Positions 51,201 to 58,140 of a DNA stretch of 64,000 nucleotides are shown here, in pieces. Each line of letters begins with the position of its first letter. Within the stretch, counting starts at the first letter, position 1. Location of the stretch: contig NZ_RXMA01000012.1 in assembly GCF_003966125.1 (NCBI RefSeq), positions 90,049-154,048 on the forward strand. The letters are read 5' to 3'. The DNA comes from Azospirillum griseum (GTDB lineage Bacteria > Pseudomonadota > Alphaproteobacteria > Azospirillales > Azospirillaceae). The notes beneath the pieces were generated by a model that saw only the letters and a list, made by a program, of their open reading frames with translations, did not search any database and was not told the origin of the DNA. A program made the translations under genes and the position numbers.

Positions 51201-51341
51201 GGCCCGGACGCCGACCAGTACCGCTTCACCAGCGCCCTGCCCGCCCAATTGCTCAAAAGCATCGCGCCCGCCTTGCAGCCGCTGATCGAACAGAACGCCA
51301 CCCGCACGGCGGACAAGGACCGGACGCCGACCGGGTTGTGA
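48276..51341 (+). CDS. divergent class A penicillin-binding protein
   Basis: A 1021-residue protein with an N-terminal membrane anchor (VALGLSLLGTAAAIGFAA), a GT51-like domain and a transpeptidase domain. The GT51 part has LLFIENRELL (candidate catalytic Glu) and GGSTLATQIEKYRHS, but the usual RK..E motif reads EKLRQM, so a second Glu seems lost. The transpeptidase has the nucleophile motif S505-T-A-K508, an SVN motif (NSVNLPF) and KTG (GGKTGTGD near 929). It acts in the periplasm on peptidoglycan. It is larger than standard PBP1 and is a separate subfamily. Confidence 0.85.
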   Translation: MAQGRALARTRRVALGLSLLGTAAAIGFAAREEMRTSRLQARLLAPLAQSMDFALREGPNPAARYPTQGPYNERFGYSALPAQLRGLTGDAAGPLYTIESQAVLSPALDRFMAGGGFPIYREKTQAGLTLIDRNGHAMHSARYPERVFARFEDVPPLVADTLLFIENRELLRADEPRRNPAVEWDRFAGAIALLPVQMIRPGQRSPGGSTLATQIEKYRHSPDGQTSGGVEKLRQMMSASVRAYQDGEDTGAARRRILVDYLNSTPLTARPGFGEVNGLGDGLWAWFGTDLAIAQRVLSEPTATAAAPDPTTRQLKALAYKQVLALLLAQRRPSYYLIQDRAALNRLADSHLRVLAQAGVIDEGLRDTALALPLAFREDPPTPPYSSFIEQKATNAVRAKLLSMLGVPSLYQLDRLDLTAQSTLDAPTQQRVVEVLGKLNDPAYAQSLGLTGERLLDAKTNDLSKIIYSVTLYERGPEANYLRVQADNLDQPLDINEGAKLDLGSTAKLRTLITYLEIIADLHDRYAHLPKDALEDVADEASDPLTQWTVEWLAAASDRGLSALLAAAMERRYSANPGEVFFTGGGQHAFVNFNKDDNHRVMSIQEALRNSVNLPFVRLMRDIVQFYSAEGGDDSDDILHDPSHPARQAYLERFADKEGSDFLNRFYNDYRKRTADEALARLASRVRPAPHRLAVIFRTVRPTAGVAELAAFLRARLPGAALTDREIGTLHTKYGPDKFSLSDLGYIARLHPLELWMVAYLHRNPTAKRTDALEASADVRQDSYRWLFKKGQAAQNTRIRIGLEEEAFQRITDQWRKVGYPFDTLIPSLATAIGSSADRPAALAELVGLLLNDGVRQPTVRVTSLHFAADTPYETKVGLGPLAGKRVLRPEVCATARRALMDVTQNGTARRVWGAFKDASGAPIPMGGKTGTGDHRLDRWGPGGVLLESKAVNRTATFVFYIGDRFFGTMTAFVHGPDADQYRFTSALPAQLLKSIAPALQPLIEQNATRTADKDRTPTGL

Positions 51342-51374
51342 AAACCCGCCCAAGCCTCTTATCCCGCCCCGGAC

Positions 51375-52292
51375 CTACCCCGCCAACGAGCGCGGCAGCG
51401 GGATCGGCGGTTCCATCTCCACGCGGTTGCGGCCGCCGTTCTTGGCGCGGTAGAGCGCGGCGTCGGCGCGGGCGAGGAGTTGTTCAACCCCCCGGTCGTT
51501 GGGTGTCATCCAGGCCAGACCGATGCTGACGGTCAGGCGCAGGACGCCGTCGCTCTCCTCCAACGGCAATTCGGATCCGGCGATCAGCTCGCGCACCCGT
51601 TGGGCGGCGGTGAAGGCGTTGACCGGCGGCGTTTCCGGCAGGACGATGGCGAACTCCTCCCCGCCCAACCGCCCGATGATGTCGCAGGCGCGCAAGGTCC
51701 CCTTGCAGCAGCGCACGGTCATCTTGATGGCCTCGTCGCCGGTGGCGTGGCCGTGGGTGTCGTTGACCTTCTTGAAATGGTCGATGTCGAGCATCACCAC
51801 CGACAAGGGCCGGTCGTAGCGGCGGGAGCGGGTGAACTCCTCCGCCCCGCGCTCCAGGAAACGGCGACGGTTCAGCGCGCCGGTCAGGGCGTCGGTGGTG
51901 GCCAGACGTTCCAGATCCCGTTGCATGGCGACGACGCGCGAGGCGGCGAGCAAGCGCGCCGCCGTCCATTTCCAATCCAGCGGCTTGCGCAGAAACTCGT
52001 CGGCCCCGGCCTCGACCAGTTCATGGAACTGGTCGGTCATGCTGCCGGGGATCATCAGGATCAGATAGAGGTGACGCAGCCCCTGCGCCGTGCGCAGATG
52101 CCAACACAGCTCGATCCCGGTCATGTCCTTCAGCTTGATGTCGGCCATGACCACGTCGAAACGCTCTTGCGCCACCGCCTCGATGGCTTGCGCGCCGTTG
52201 GTCGCGATGCTGGTGCTGTAGCCGAGCTTGCCCAGCTCGTACACCATCATGTTCTGGTGATGCGGCGAATCGTCAACAATCAGAATGCGCAA
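51375..52292 (-). CDS. response regulator with GGDEF domain (diguanylate cyclase)
   Basis: A 305-residue PleD/WspR-like protein. The receiver domain has paired acidic residues (IVDDSP) and phosphoacceptor Asp51 (VVMADIK). The cyclase domain has GGEEF at 210-214, with an intact inhibitory site RACD five residues upstream, so c-di-GMP synthesis with product feedback is expected. TTG52292 is preferred because GGGAG lies eight bases upstream and the protein then starts RILIVDDS; TTG52313 is the longer alternative. No cognate kinase is adjacent. Confidence 0.9.
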   Translation of the reverse strand: MRILIVDDSPHHQNMMVYELGKLGYSTSIATNGAQAIEAVAQERFDVVMADIKLKDMTGIELCWHLRTAQGLRHLYLILMIPGSMTDQFHELVEAGADEFLRKPLDWKWTAARLLAASRVVAMQRDLERLATTDALTGALNRRRFLERGAEEFTRSRRYDRPLSVVMLDIDHFKKVNDTHGHATGDEAIKMTVRCCKGTLRACDIIGRLGGEEFAIVLPETPPVNAFTAAQRVRELIAGSELPLEESDGVLRLTVSIGLAWMTPNDRGVEQLLARADAALYRAKNGGRNRVEMEPPIPLPRSLAG

Positions 52293-52469
52293 AGCCGATG
52301 CTCCCGGCGTCAACGCCCATGTTTATGGATCATGATGCGTCTGTGTGCAAATGCCGTTAACGAATGATCCGCGTTATCCCCTATTTCCGCACTGCGAAAC
52401 GTGACCACCCAACGCCGATGGCCACATTTCGTTCACAAACTGTGCGCAACCCGCCTCAGGAACCGGCCA

Positions 52470-53345
52470 TCAGCCCCGGCGCACCAGCGCGTCGTAATCG
52501 GCGATCATCGCGGCACAGACCGGGCCGGGGGTGAATCGGTGCTCGCCGATTTCCGACACCGGGGCGACCTCCGCCGCCGTGCCGACCAGGAAAACCTCCT
52601 GCGCGCGGGCCAACTCCTCGGGCGGGATCCGGCGTTCGACCACGGTCAGGCCCCGCGCGCGGGCCAGATCCATGATGGTCCGCCGGGTGATGCCGTCGAG
52701 GAAGCCGTCGGGCGTGGGGGTGTGCAGCGCGCCATCGATCACCAGGAACAGGTTCGCCCCGGTGGCCTCGGCCAGAAAACCCTGGTGGTCGAGCATCAGC
52801 GCGTCCTGATACCCGGCGGCCTCGGCCTGGTGCTTGGACAGGGTGCCGATCATGTACAGCCCGGCCGCCTTCGATTGGGTCGGGGCGCTGTCGGGCGAGG
52901 GGCGACGCCAGGGTGCCCAGGTCAGGCGGATGCCCTTCATCTTGGCTTCGGCGCTGAAATAGCTGGGCCAGGCCCACACGGCGATGGCCAGATGGATGCG
53001 GCTGGCCTGCGCCGACACGCCCATCACCTCGCTGCCGCGCCAGGCCACCGGGCGGACATAGGCGTCGGACAGGCCGGATTCGGCCAGCGTCGCGCGGGTG
53101 GCCGCGTCGATCTCCGCCACGCTGTAGGGGATGTCGAAACCCAGGATGCGGGCGGAGTTGACCAGCCGCTCGCTGTGCTCGGTCAGCTTGAACACCCGGC
53201 CGTTGTAGGCGCGTTCCCCCTCGAACACGCTGCTGGCGTAATGCAGCCCGTGGGTCAGGACGTGGATCTTGGCGTCGCGCCACGGCACCAGCGCGCCGTC
53301 GAACCAGATGGAGCCGTCGCGGTCGTCAAAAGGCAAAATGGTCAT
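52470..53345 (-). CDS. ilvE: branched-chain amino acid aminotransferase
   Basis: PLP fold-type IV enzyme of 291 residues that transfers amino groups to and from Leu, Ile and Val. The PLP lysine is Lys159 in TQSKAAGLY. HGLHYASSVFEGERAY, YVRPVAWRG and FLAEATGANLFLV are family motifs. The start ATILPF-type MTILPFDDRDG is preferred over an upstream GTG. It diverges from a marR-type gene across 163 bases. Confidence 0.93.
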   Translation of the reverse strand: MTILPFDDRDGSIWFDGALVPWRDAKIHVLTHGLHYASSVFEGERAYNGRVFKLTEHSERLVNSARILGFDIPYSVAEIDAATRATLAESGLSDAYVRPVAWRGSEVMGVSAQASRIHLAIAVWAWPSYFSAEAKMKGIRLTWAPWRRPSPDSAPTQSKAAGLYMIGTLSKHQAEAAGYQDALMLDHQGFLAEATGANLFLVIDGALHTPTPDGFLDGITRRTIMDLARARGLTVVERRIPPEELARAQEVFLVGTAAEVAPVSEIGEHRFTPGPVCAAMIADYDALVRRG

Positions 53346-53452
53346 GGCGATGTTCCCATGCTCCAGCCGCAACCCGCCTGCGGACAAAATCCACCCGATG
53401 ACGCGACAAAGGGTTGCCGCGCATGAGCTTGCTCTTGTGCCGGGACGCTGGA

Positions 53453-53482
53453 TTGTTTATGTCTGAGTTGCTGACCTATTTA
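53453..53482 (+). promoter_or_regulatory. candidate sigma-70 promoter of the marR-type gene
   Basis: TTGTTT (53453-53458) and TATTTA (53477-53482) are separated by 18 bases, in an AT-rich part of the ilvE-marR spacer about 27 bases before the ATG. Matches are partial, so confidence is moderate. Confidence 0.4.
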
Positions 53483-53508
53483 TACCGAAACGAACCAACC
53501 GCGTCAAC

Positions 53509-54018
53509 ATGGCTGACCTAAAAGCAGGCGTGAACCAACTCTTCCTCCGCGAGGAGGAGCTGCGCACGGGCATGGAGCTGCTGTTCTATGCCTATCGGGA
53601 ATTCACCGCCGAACCGGATGAGATCCTCGCCGCCATCGATTTTGGCCGCGCCCATCACCGGGTGATCTATTTCGTGGGCCGTTATCCCAAGATCACGGTG
53701 TCGGAGCTGCTGGCGATCCTGAAGATCACCAAACAAAGCCTGTCGCGCGTGTTGGGGGAACTGGTCCGCCAGGGCTTCATCGATCAGCAGACCGGTGCGC
53801 GCGACCGTCGCCAGCGCCTGTTGGAGCTGACGGAAAAGGGCGTGGAGCTGGAACGGCAATTGTCCGAAACCCAGCGCCAGCGCATCGCCCGCGCCTACAA
53901 AATGGCGGGGGCCGAGGCCGTGGAGGGATTCCGCAAGGTGATGATGGGCATGCTGGACGAGGAGGATCGGGCGAAATTCACCCCCCCGACTCCGGCCCGC
54001 CCGCTCACCAAACGCTGA
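53509..54018 (+). CDS. MarR family transcriptional regulator
   Basis: Winged-helix dimeric regulator of 169 residues. The DNA-binding part is ITVSELLAILKITKQSLSRVLGELVRQGFI, followed by the wing TGARDRRQRLLELTEKG. Helical N- and C-terminal parts form the dimer. The gene lies between divergent ilvE and a downstream OmpR-type two-component system. The same neighbourhood includes the regulators called PetP and PetR in Rhodobacter; that equivalence is an inference. Confidence 0.88.
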   Translation: MADLKAGVNQLFLREEELRTGMELLFYAYREFTAEPDEILAAIDFGRAHHRVIYFVGRYPKITVSELLAILKITKQSLSRVLGELVRQGFIDQQTGARDRRQRLLELTEKGVELERQLSETQRQRIARAYKMAGAEAVEGFRKVMMGMLDEEDRAKFTPPTPARPLTKR

Positions 54019-54052
54019 GGCTTCCCTCACCGCCGATCAGAAAGCGGACCGC

Positions 54053-54244
54053 CTAGTCGGCGGCGGCGGTTTCGCGTGTCACCTTTCCGGTTCCGGCAGG
54101 ACGGCGGCGAAAGCCGCCGGTCCGGTACACCACGCGGTCGGACGAGCCGGGCGCGCATTGGGTTATGCTTCCACCACGCTCCAGAAACTCACGGGTCATC
54201 GCATCCAGACTGTTACGGTCAGAAGAACGGCTGTCGTCGGTCAT
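54053..54244 (-). CDS. small conserved-looking protein, 63 aa
   Basis: A 63-residue basic protein: NSLDAMTREFLERGGSITQC in the middle, then a RTGGFRRRPAG tail. An AGGAG eight bases before the ATG and normal codon use support it as real. The REFLERGGSIT stretch recalls short phage- and chromosome-encoded DNA-associated proteins (FL..GG.I...), but no function can be assigned. It lies between marR and the response regulator, opposite in strand. Confidence 0.65.
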   Translation of the reverse strand: MTDDSRSSDRNSLDAMTREFLERGGSITQCAPGSSDRVVYRTGGFRRRPAGTGKVTRETAAAD

Positions 54245-54364
54245 CGTGCTCGCTCCTGTGGAACCCGCCCAAGTCAGGCTATCACGGACCAACCGCTCCG
54301 TCGCCCATCCTGACCGATTTTCCGCCGCTGTACGCCGAATGGCCGGTCGCGCTATAGTGTCGGC

Positions 54365-55066
54365 ATGACGGAAGACCAGCCCCACATCCTGGTTGTCGAT
54401 GACGACACCCGCTTGCGCGAGTTGTTGCGCAAATATTTGGCAACGAATGGCTTTCTGGTGAGCACGGCGCGCGACGCCGCCGACGCGCGCGCCCAGCTCG
54501 GCGGTCTGGCCTTCGACCTGCTGGTGCTCGACATCATGATGCCGGGCGAATCGGGGCTGGAACTGACCGAATCGCTGCGGCGCGACCGCGACGTGCCGAT
54601 CCTGCTGCTGACCGCGCGGGACGAGCCGGACGACCGCATCGCCGGGCTGGAGGCCGGGGCCGACGATTACCTCGCCAAACCCTTCAGCCCGCGTGAGCTG
54701 CTGCTGCGCATCAACTCCATCCTGCGGCGGCAGGCGGTGCGACCGCCCGAACCCGCCGCCGCCGCCGCGCCGCCGGTGCGGCTGGGGCCGCTGCTCTACC
54801 TGCCCGACCGCGACGAGCTGCGGTCCGGGGAGGAGGTGATTCGCCTGACCACGGCGGAGGCCAGCCTGCTGCGCATCCTCGCCGCCTCCCCCGGCGTGAC
54901 CTTCACCCGCGACGAGTTGACCGAGCGCAGCAAGGTGGCGGGCAACGCCCGCACCATCGACGTGCAAGTCACCCGGCTGCGCCGCAAGATCGAAGCCGAT
55001 CCACGCGAACCCCGCTATCTGCACACCGTGCGCGGCGAAGGCTATGTGCTGAGGCCCGACCCGTGA
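54365..55066 (+). CDS. OmpR family response regulator
   Basis: A 233-residue regulator with a receiver domain (acidic DDD near 12-14, phosphoacceptor Asp56 in LLVLDIMMP, Lys in YLAKPFSP). It also has a winged-helix DNA-binding domain (LTTAEASLLRILAASPGVTFTRDEL... RTIDVQVTRLRRKIE...VRGEGYVL). The TGA overlaps the GTG of the kinase gene (GTGA), so the two are translated together. The upstream marR and ilvE genes suggest a PetR-like regulator. Confidence 0.93.
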   Translation: MTEDQPHILVVDDDTRLRELLRKYLATNGFLVSTARDAADARAQLGGLAFDLLVLDIMMPGESGLELTESLRRDRDVPILLLTARDEPDDRIAGLEAGADDYLAKPFSPRELLLRINSILRRQAVRPPEPAAAAAPPVRLGPLLYLPDRDELRSGEEVIRLTTAEASLLRILAASPGVTFTRDELTERSKVAGNARTIDVQVTRLRRKIEADPREPRYLHTVRGEGYVLRPDP

Positions 55067-56436
55067 CCGCCGTGCCCGAGACGGGTGCGGCCCGGCGCGA
55101 ACGGCGCGCGCGCGGGTTGGGGCTGAAACGCTTCCTGCCGCGCACGCTGTTCGGGCGCTCGCTGCTGATCATCGTCACCCCGGTGATTCTGGCCCAGGGG
55201 GTGGCGACCTGGATTTTCTACGACCGCCATTGGGACACGGTGACGAATCGGCTGGCCTTCGCCGTGGCGGGCGACATCGCCACCGTGATCGCCCAGTTGG
55301 AGCATGATCCGTCGGACGAGAACCGCAATTGGGTGCTCGCCGTCACCGCCCGCACCACCGATCTGATCGTTGCGCTGGAACCCAACCAAACCCTGCCCGA
55401 ACGCCTGCCCCCCTTGCGCGGTTTGCTGGAGCGGACCCTGGGCAAGGCGTTGGACGAGCGGGTGGGCCGCCGTTTTTCCATCAACACCCGCGTCGCCCAT
55501 GAATGGTACGAAATCCGGGTGGAGATGCCGAACGGCGTGCTGTCGGTCATGTCGCCGGAACGCCGCCTGTTCACCCCGACCAGCTATATTTTCATCCTGT
55601 GGATGATCGGGTCGGCCATCGTCCTGTTCGCCGTCGCCATCCTGTTCATGCGCAACCAGATTCGTCCGATCAAGCGGCTGGCCGCCGCCGCCGACGCGCT
55701 GGGCAAGGGCCGCGACGTGATGAACTTCAAGATGGAAGGGGCGACGGAGGTGCGGCAGGCGGCCTCCGCCTTCCTGCTGATGCGCGAGCGCATCCAGCGC
55801 CAGATCACCCAGCGCACCGAAATGCTGGCGGGCGTCAGCCACGACCTGCGCACGCCGCTGACGCGGATGAAGCTGGCGCTCGACATGGTGGCCGAAACGG
55901 CGGGCTGCGACCCCGAGATCGAAGAGCTGATGGCCGACGTCGCCGAGATGGAAGCGATGATCGAAGGCTATCTGGCCTTCGCGCGCGGCGAAGGGGCGGA
56001 GCTGGTGCAACCGACCGACCTGTCGCGCCTGCTCAACGAAACCGCCGCCAGCGCCCGGCGCGAAGGGACCGAAGTCACCCTGTCGGTCGAACCGCTGCTG
56101 ACCCTGCCGCTGCGCCCCAACGCCATGCGCCGCTGCATCGCCAACCTGTTGAGCAACGCCGGACGCCACGCCGGAACCGCCTGGGTCCGGGCCGAGCGGC
56201 GCGGCGGCGGCATCGACATCGTCATCGACGACGACGGCCCCGGCATTCCCCACGCCATGCGGGAGGATGTGTTCAAGCCCTTCTTCCGTCTGGACCGCTC
56301 GCGCAACCTGTCCACCGGCGGCTCCGGTCTGGGCATGACCATCGCCCGCGACGTGGTGCGCAGCCACGGCGGCGACATCACGCTGGACGACAGCCCTTAC
56401 GGCGGCCTGCGGGTGGTGATCCGACTGCCGCTGTAG
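55063..56436 (+). CDS. EnvZ-like sensor histidine kinase
   Basis: Inner-membrane kinase of 457 residues. Two transmembrane segments (about 31-50 and 184-203) flank a periplasmic sensor region. A HAMP domain (RNQIRPIKRLAAAADALGKG), the H box SHDLRTPLTRMK with His260, the N box (CIANLLSNAGRHA), and G boxes DDDGPGI and GGSGLGMTI follow. It is partner of the overlapping response regulator. The stimulus is unknown. A 13-base repeat begins at its stop codon. Confidence 0.94.
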   Translation: MTAVPETGAARRERRARGLGLKRFLPRTLFGRSLLIIVTPVILAQGVATWIFYDRHWDTVTNRLAFAVAGDIATVIAQLEHDPSDENRNWVLAVTARTTDLIVALEPNQTLPERLPPLRGLLERTLGKALDERVGRRFSINTRVAHEWYEIRVEMPNGVLSVMSPERRLFTPTSYIFILWMIGSAIVLFAVAILFMRNQIRPIKRLAAAADALGKGRDVMNFKMEGATEVRQAASAFLLMRERIQRQITQRTEMLAGVSHDLRTPLTRMKLALDMVAETAGCDPEIEELMADVAEMEAMIEGYLAFARGEGAELVQPTDLSRLLNETAASARREGTEVTLSVEPLLTLPLRPNAMRRCIANLLSNAGRHAGTAWVRAERRGGGIDIVIDDDGPGIPHAMREDVFKPFFRLDRSRNLSTGGSGLGMTIARDVVRSHGGDITLDDSPYGGLRVVIRLPL

Positions 56437-56466
56437 GGGGCCGCTGTAGGGGGCCGCTGTAGGGGA
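56428..56466. repeat. three tandem 13-bp repeats at the kinase stop codon
   Basis: CCGCTGTAGGGGG occurs three times in a row, the last copy ending in A instead of G. The first copy contains the kinase TAG stop. The unit is not a multiple of three, so copy-number change would not extend the protein. Confidence 0.85.
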
Positions 56467-56471
56467 GCCGT

Positions 56472-56807
56472 TCAGAACAGCCGTCCACCGTTCGGGACCG
56501 CCTGATCCGGCCCGACCAGCACCACCGCGCCGTCGGCGTCGGGCACGCCCAGGCACAGGATTTCGCTGGTGAAGGGGCCGATGCGCTTGGGCGGGAAATT
56601 GACCACGGCCAGGATTTGCCGACCGACCAGCGACTCCGCCGTGTAATGATCGGTGATCTGGGCGGAGCTGCGGCGGGTGCCGATGTCGCCACCGAAATCG
56701 ACGGTCAGCTTGAAGGCGGGCTTGCGCGCCTCCGGGAACGGATCGACGGCGATGATGGTGCCGACGCGAATGTCGATCTTGGCGAAATCGTCGTAGCTGA
56801 TGGTCAT
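56472..56807 (-). CDS. csaA: tRNA-binding domain protein, CsaA family
   Basis: An EMAP/Myf-type OB-fold protein of 111 residues, the normal CsaA size. YDDFAKIDIRVGTIIAVDPFPEARKPAFKL, the QIT..Y motif and NFPPKRIGPFTSEILCLG are characteristic. CsaA is described as a secretion-related chaperone and RNA-binding dimer. It converges with the kinase gene and lies downstream of the phasin gene. Confidence 0.9.
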   Translation of the reverse strand: MTISYDDFAKIDIRVGTIIAVDPFPEARKPAFKLTVDFGGDIGTRRSSAQITDHYTAESLVGRQILAVVNFPPKRIGPFTSEILCLGVPDADGAVVLVGPDQAVPNGGRLF

Positions 56808-56891
56808 TCGAAACGGTCCTGCGCTGGTCACACCGAAGGGCGACAGCCTACCCCGGCGGAACGCCAACCGGAACGCCGAAACCGAACGCAA

Positions 56892-56917
56892 AAAGGCCGC
56901 CCCGAAGGACGGCCTTT
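56892..56917 (-). terminator. rho-independent terminator of the phasin gene
   Basis: Read on the minus strand, AAAGGCCG and CGGCCTTT pair around a 10-base loop, and the second arm runs into five T residues. It starts about 50 bases after the phasin stop. Confidence 0.8.
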
Positions 56918-56965
56918 CTGTGTGCATCGCAGCGAAAAACGCCGCGTCGCCCGGAGGTCAGCGCC

Positions 56966-57400
56966 TTACTTGGCGACCTTGGCAACGGCGGTCTTCAGCT
57001 CTTCCAGGCTTTCCGACACGCGCTTGGACAGGACGTCGGCGGCTTCGGTGTTGGACTTGGCGATCAGCTCGGCCAGTTCGCGGGCGTTGGCCAGCGACTT
57101 TTCAAAGGCGGCCTTGACCAGTTCGGCCTGCTTGGCGGCCTTGGCTTCCGGGGTCCCGGCGGTCAGCACGTCGTTGACGTAGCCGCTGGCTTCCTCGACC
57201 GAGGCGCGCAGGATTTCGGCCTGACGGCGCAGAACAGCCTGGAAGCCTTCGGCGGCCAGCTGGTTGGCGGCGGTCAGCGCTTCGATGTTCTTGCGCTGGC
57301 TGGAGAGGATGGCTTCGACATCGACGCCCGGCAGCTTGAAATCGCCCAGGAGCTTGGACGGGTCGAACTCAAGGAAGGGGTTGCTCGTCTTCGTGGCCAT
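56966..57400 (-). CDS. phaP: phasin (polyhydroxyalkanoate granule protein)
   Basis: An entirely helical, amphipathic protein of 144 residues that coats polyhydroxyalkanoate granules. NPFLEFDPSKLLGDFKLPGVDVEAILSSQRKNIEALTAANQ is the phasin_2 pattern (part shown), and an alanine/lysine-rich helix ends in AVAKVAK. A promoter, a palindrome just downstream of it and a terminator frame the gene as a monocistronic, probably repressor-controlled unit. Confidence 0.9.
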   Translation of the reverse strand: MATKTSNPFLEFDPSKLLGDFKLPGVDVEAILSSQRKNIEALTAANQLAAEGFQAVLRRQAEILRASVEEASGYVNDVLTAGTPEAKAAKQAELVKAAFEKSLANARELAELIAKSNTEAADVLSKRVSESLEELKTAVAKVAK

Positions 57401-57432
57401 GTTTCTCATCCCCAATCAGGTAGCGGTTCTGG

Positions 57433-57449
57433 ATGTTGCGACGCAACAT
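57433..57449. promoter_or_regulatory. candidate PhaR-type operator before the phasin gene
   Basis: ATGTTGCG and CGCAACAT are perfect arms around one base, giving TTGC-GAC-GCAA at the centre. PhaR repressors bind TGC-N3-GCA-like sites upstream of phasin genes. It lies just downstream of the predicted transcription start, a blocking position. Confidence 0.55.
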
Positions 57450-57460
57450 GTCTGAAATCG

Positions 57461-57489
57461 ACTATGCAGAGTGATGAATTGTTAGTCAA
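57461..57489 (-). promoter_or_regulatory. sigma-70 promoter of the phasin gene
   Basis: On the minus strand, TTGACT (57489-57484) and CATAGT (57466-57461) are 17 bases apart. The start would be near 57454, about 54 bases before the ATG. Confidence 0.65.
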
Positions 57490-57635
57490 TGCGCATTTTG
57501 CGCCGCAGCATAGCCGTCACAACCCGGCGCGGAACGCCGTGCTGGCCAAGCTGTTGACCGGACAGGAGGTTCCCGGATTTCGGGAGAAACGCCCATCGGG
57601 ATGCGTCAGAATGACCACCCCGCCGGGGTCGGCCG

Positions 57636-58118
57636 TCAGCCCTTACGCACCGCCTCGATCCGCCCGCCGGTGAGGCGACTCAGCTCCTCCGGAGTCAGGC
57701 GGAACACGGCGTTCGGGGTACCCGCCGCCGCCCACAGCATGGGCAGCGCCATCAGATCGGCGTCGATCAGCACCAGCGGCGGCACGGCGTGACCGACCGG
57801 CGGCACCCCACCGATGGCGTAACCGGTGCTGGCGCGGACGAATTCCGGATCGGCACGCTCGATCTTTTCGCCGATCAGACGGCCAACCGCCTTTTCGTCC
57901 ACCCGATTGACGCCGCTGGCGATGACCAGAATCGGGCGGCCGCTGTCCTTGCCGCGAAAAATCAGGGATTTGGCGATCTGCGCGACATCGCAGCCGACCG
58001 ACGCCGCCGCCTCTTCCGACGTGCGGGTGCTGCCCTCATGCTCGACGACGCGATGACCGAGGCCAAAGCCGTCCAACACAGCCTGCACCCGCTGCGCCGA
58101 TGGGCTGAGAGCGCTCAC
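57636..58118 (-). CDS. YbaK/EbsC-type aminoacyl-tRNA deacylase
   Basis: A 160-residue INS/YbaK-domain protein that probably hydrolyses mischarged aminoacyl-tRNA. Conserved features are VGCDVAQIAKSLIFRGKD with the family lysine, IASGVNRVDEKAV, and TGYAIGGVPPVGH. The start is GTG, 22 bases after proC, so it is likely co-transcribed with proC and the YbjN gene. Confidence 0.9.
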   Translation of the reverse strand: MSALSPSAQRVQAVLDGFGLGHRVVEHEGSTRTSEEAAASVGCDVAQIAKSLIFRGKDSGRPILVIASGVNRVDEKAVGRLIGEKIERADPEFVRASTGYAIGGVPPVGHAVPPLVLIDADLMALPMLWAAAGTPNAVFRLTPEELSRLTGGRIEAVRKG

Positions 58119-58140
58119 CGCAACCCCCGCGCCGCGCGCG

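Noticed and set aside
48192..51353. Open frame of about 1050 codons on the minus strand across the penicillin-binding protein gene
   Set aside because: Antisense of a gene with STAK, SVN and KTG motifs; no domains in the minus product.
57464..57673. Possible 69-codon plus-strand gene in the phasin-ybaK spacer
   Set aside because: No ribosome site, and it overlaps the phasin promoter and the ybaK coding region; composition is not gene-like.
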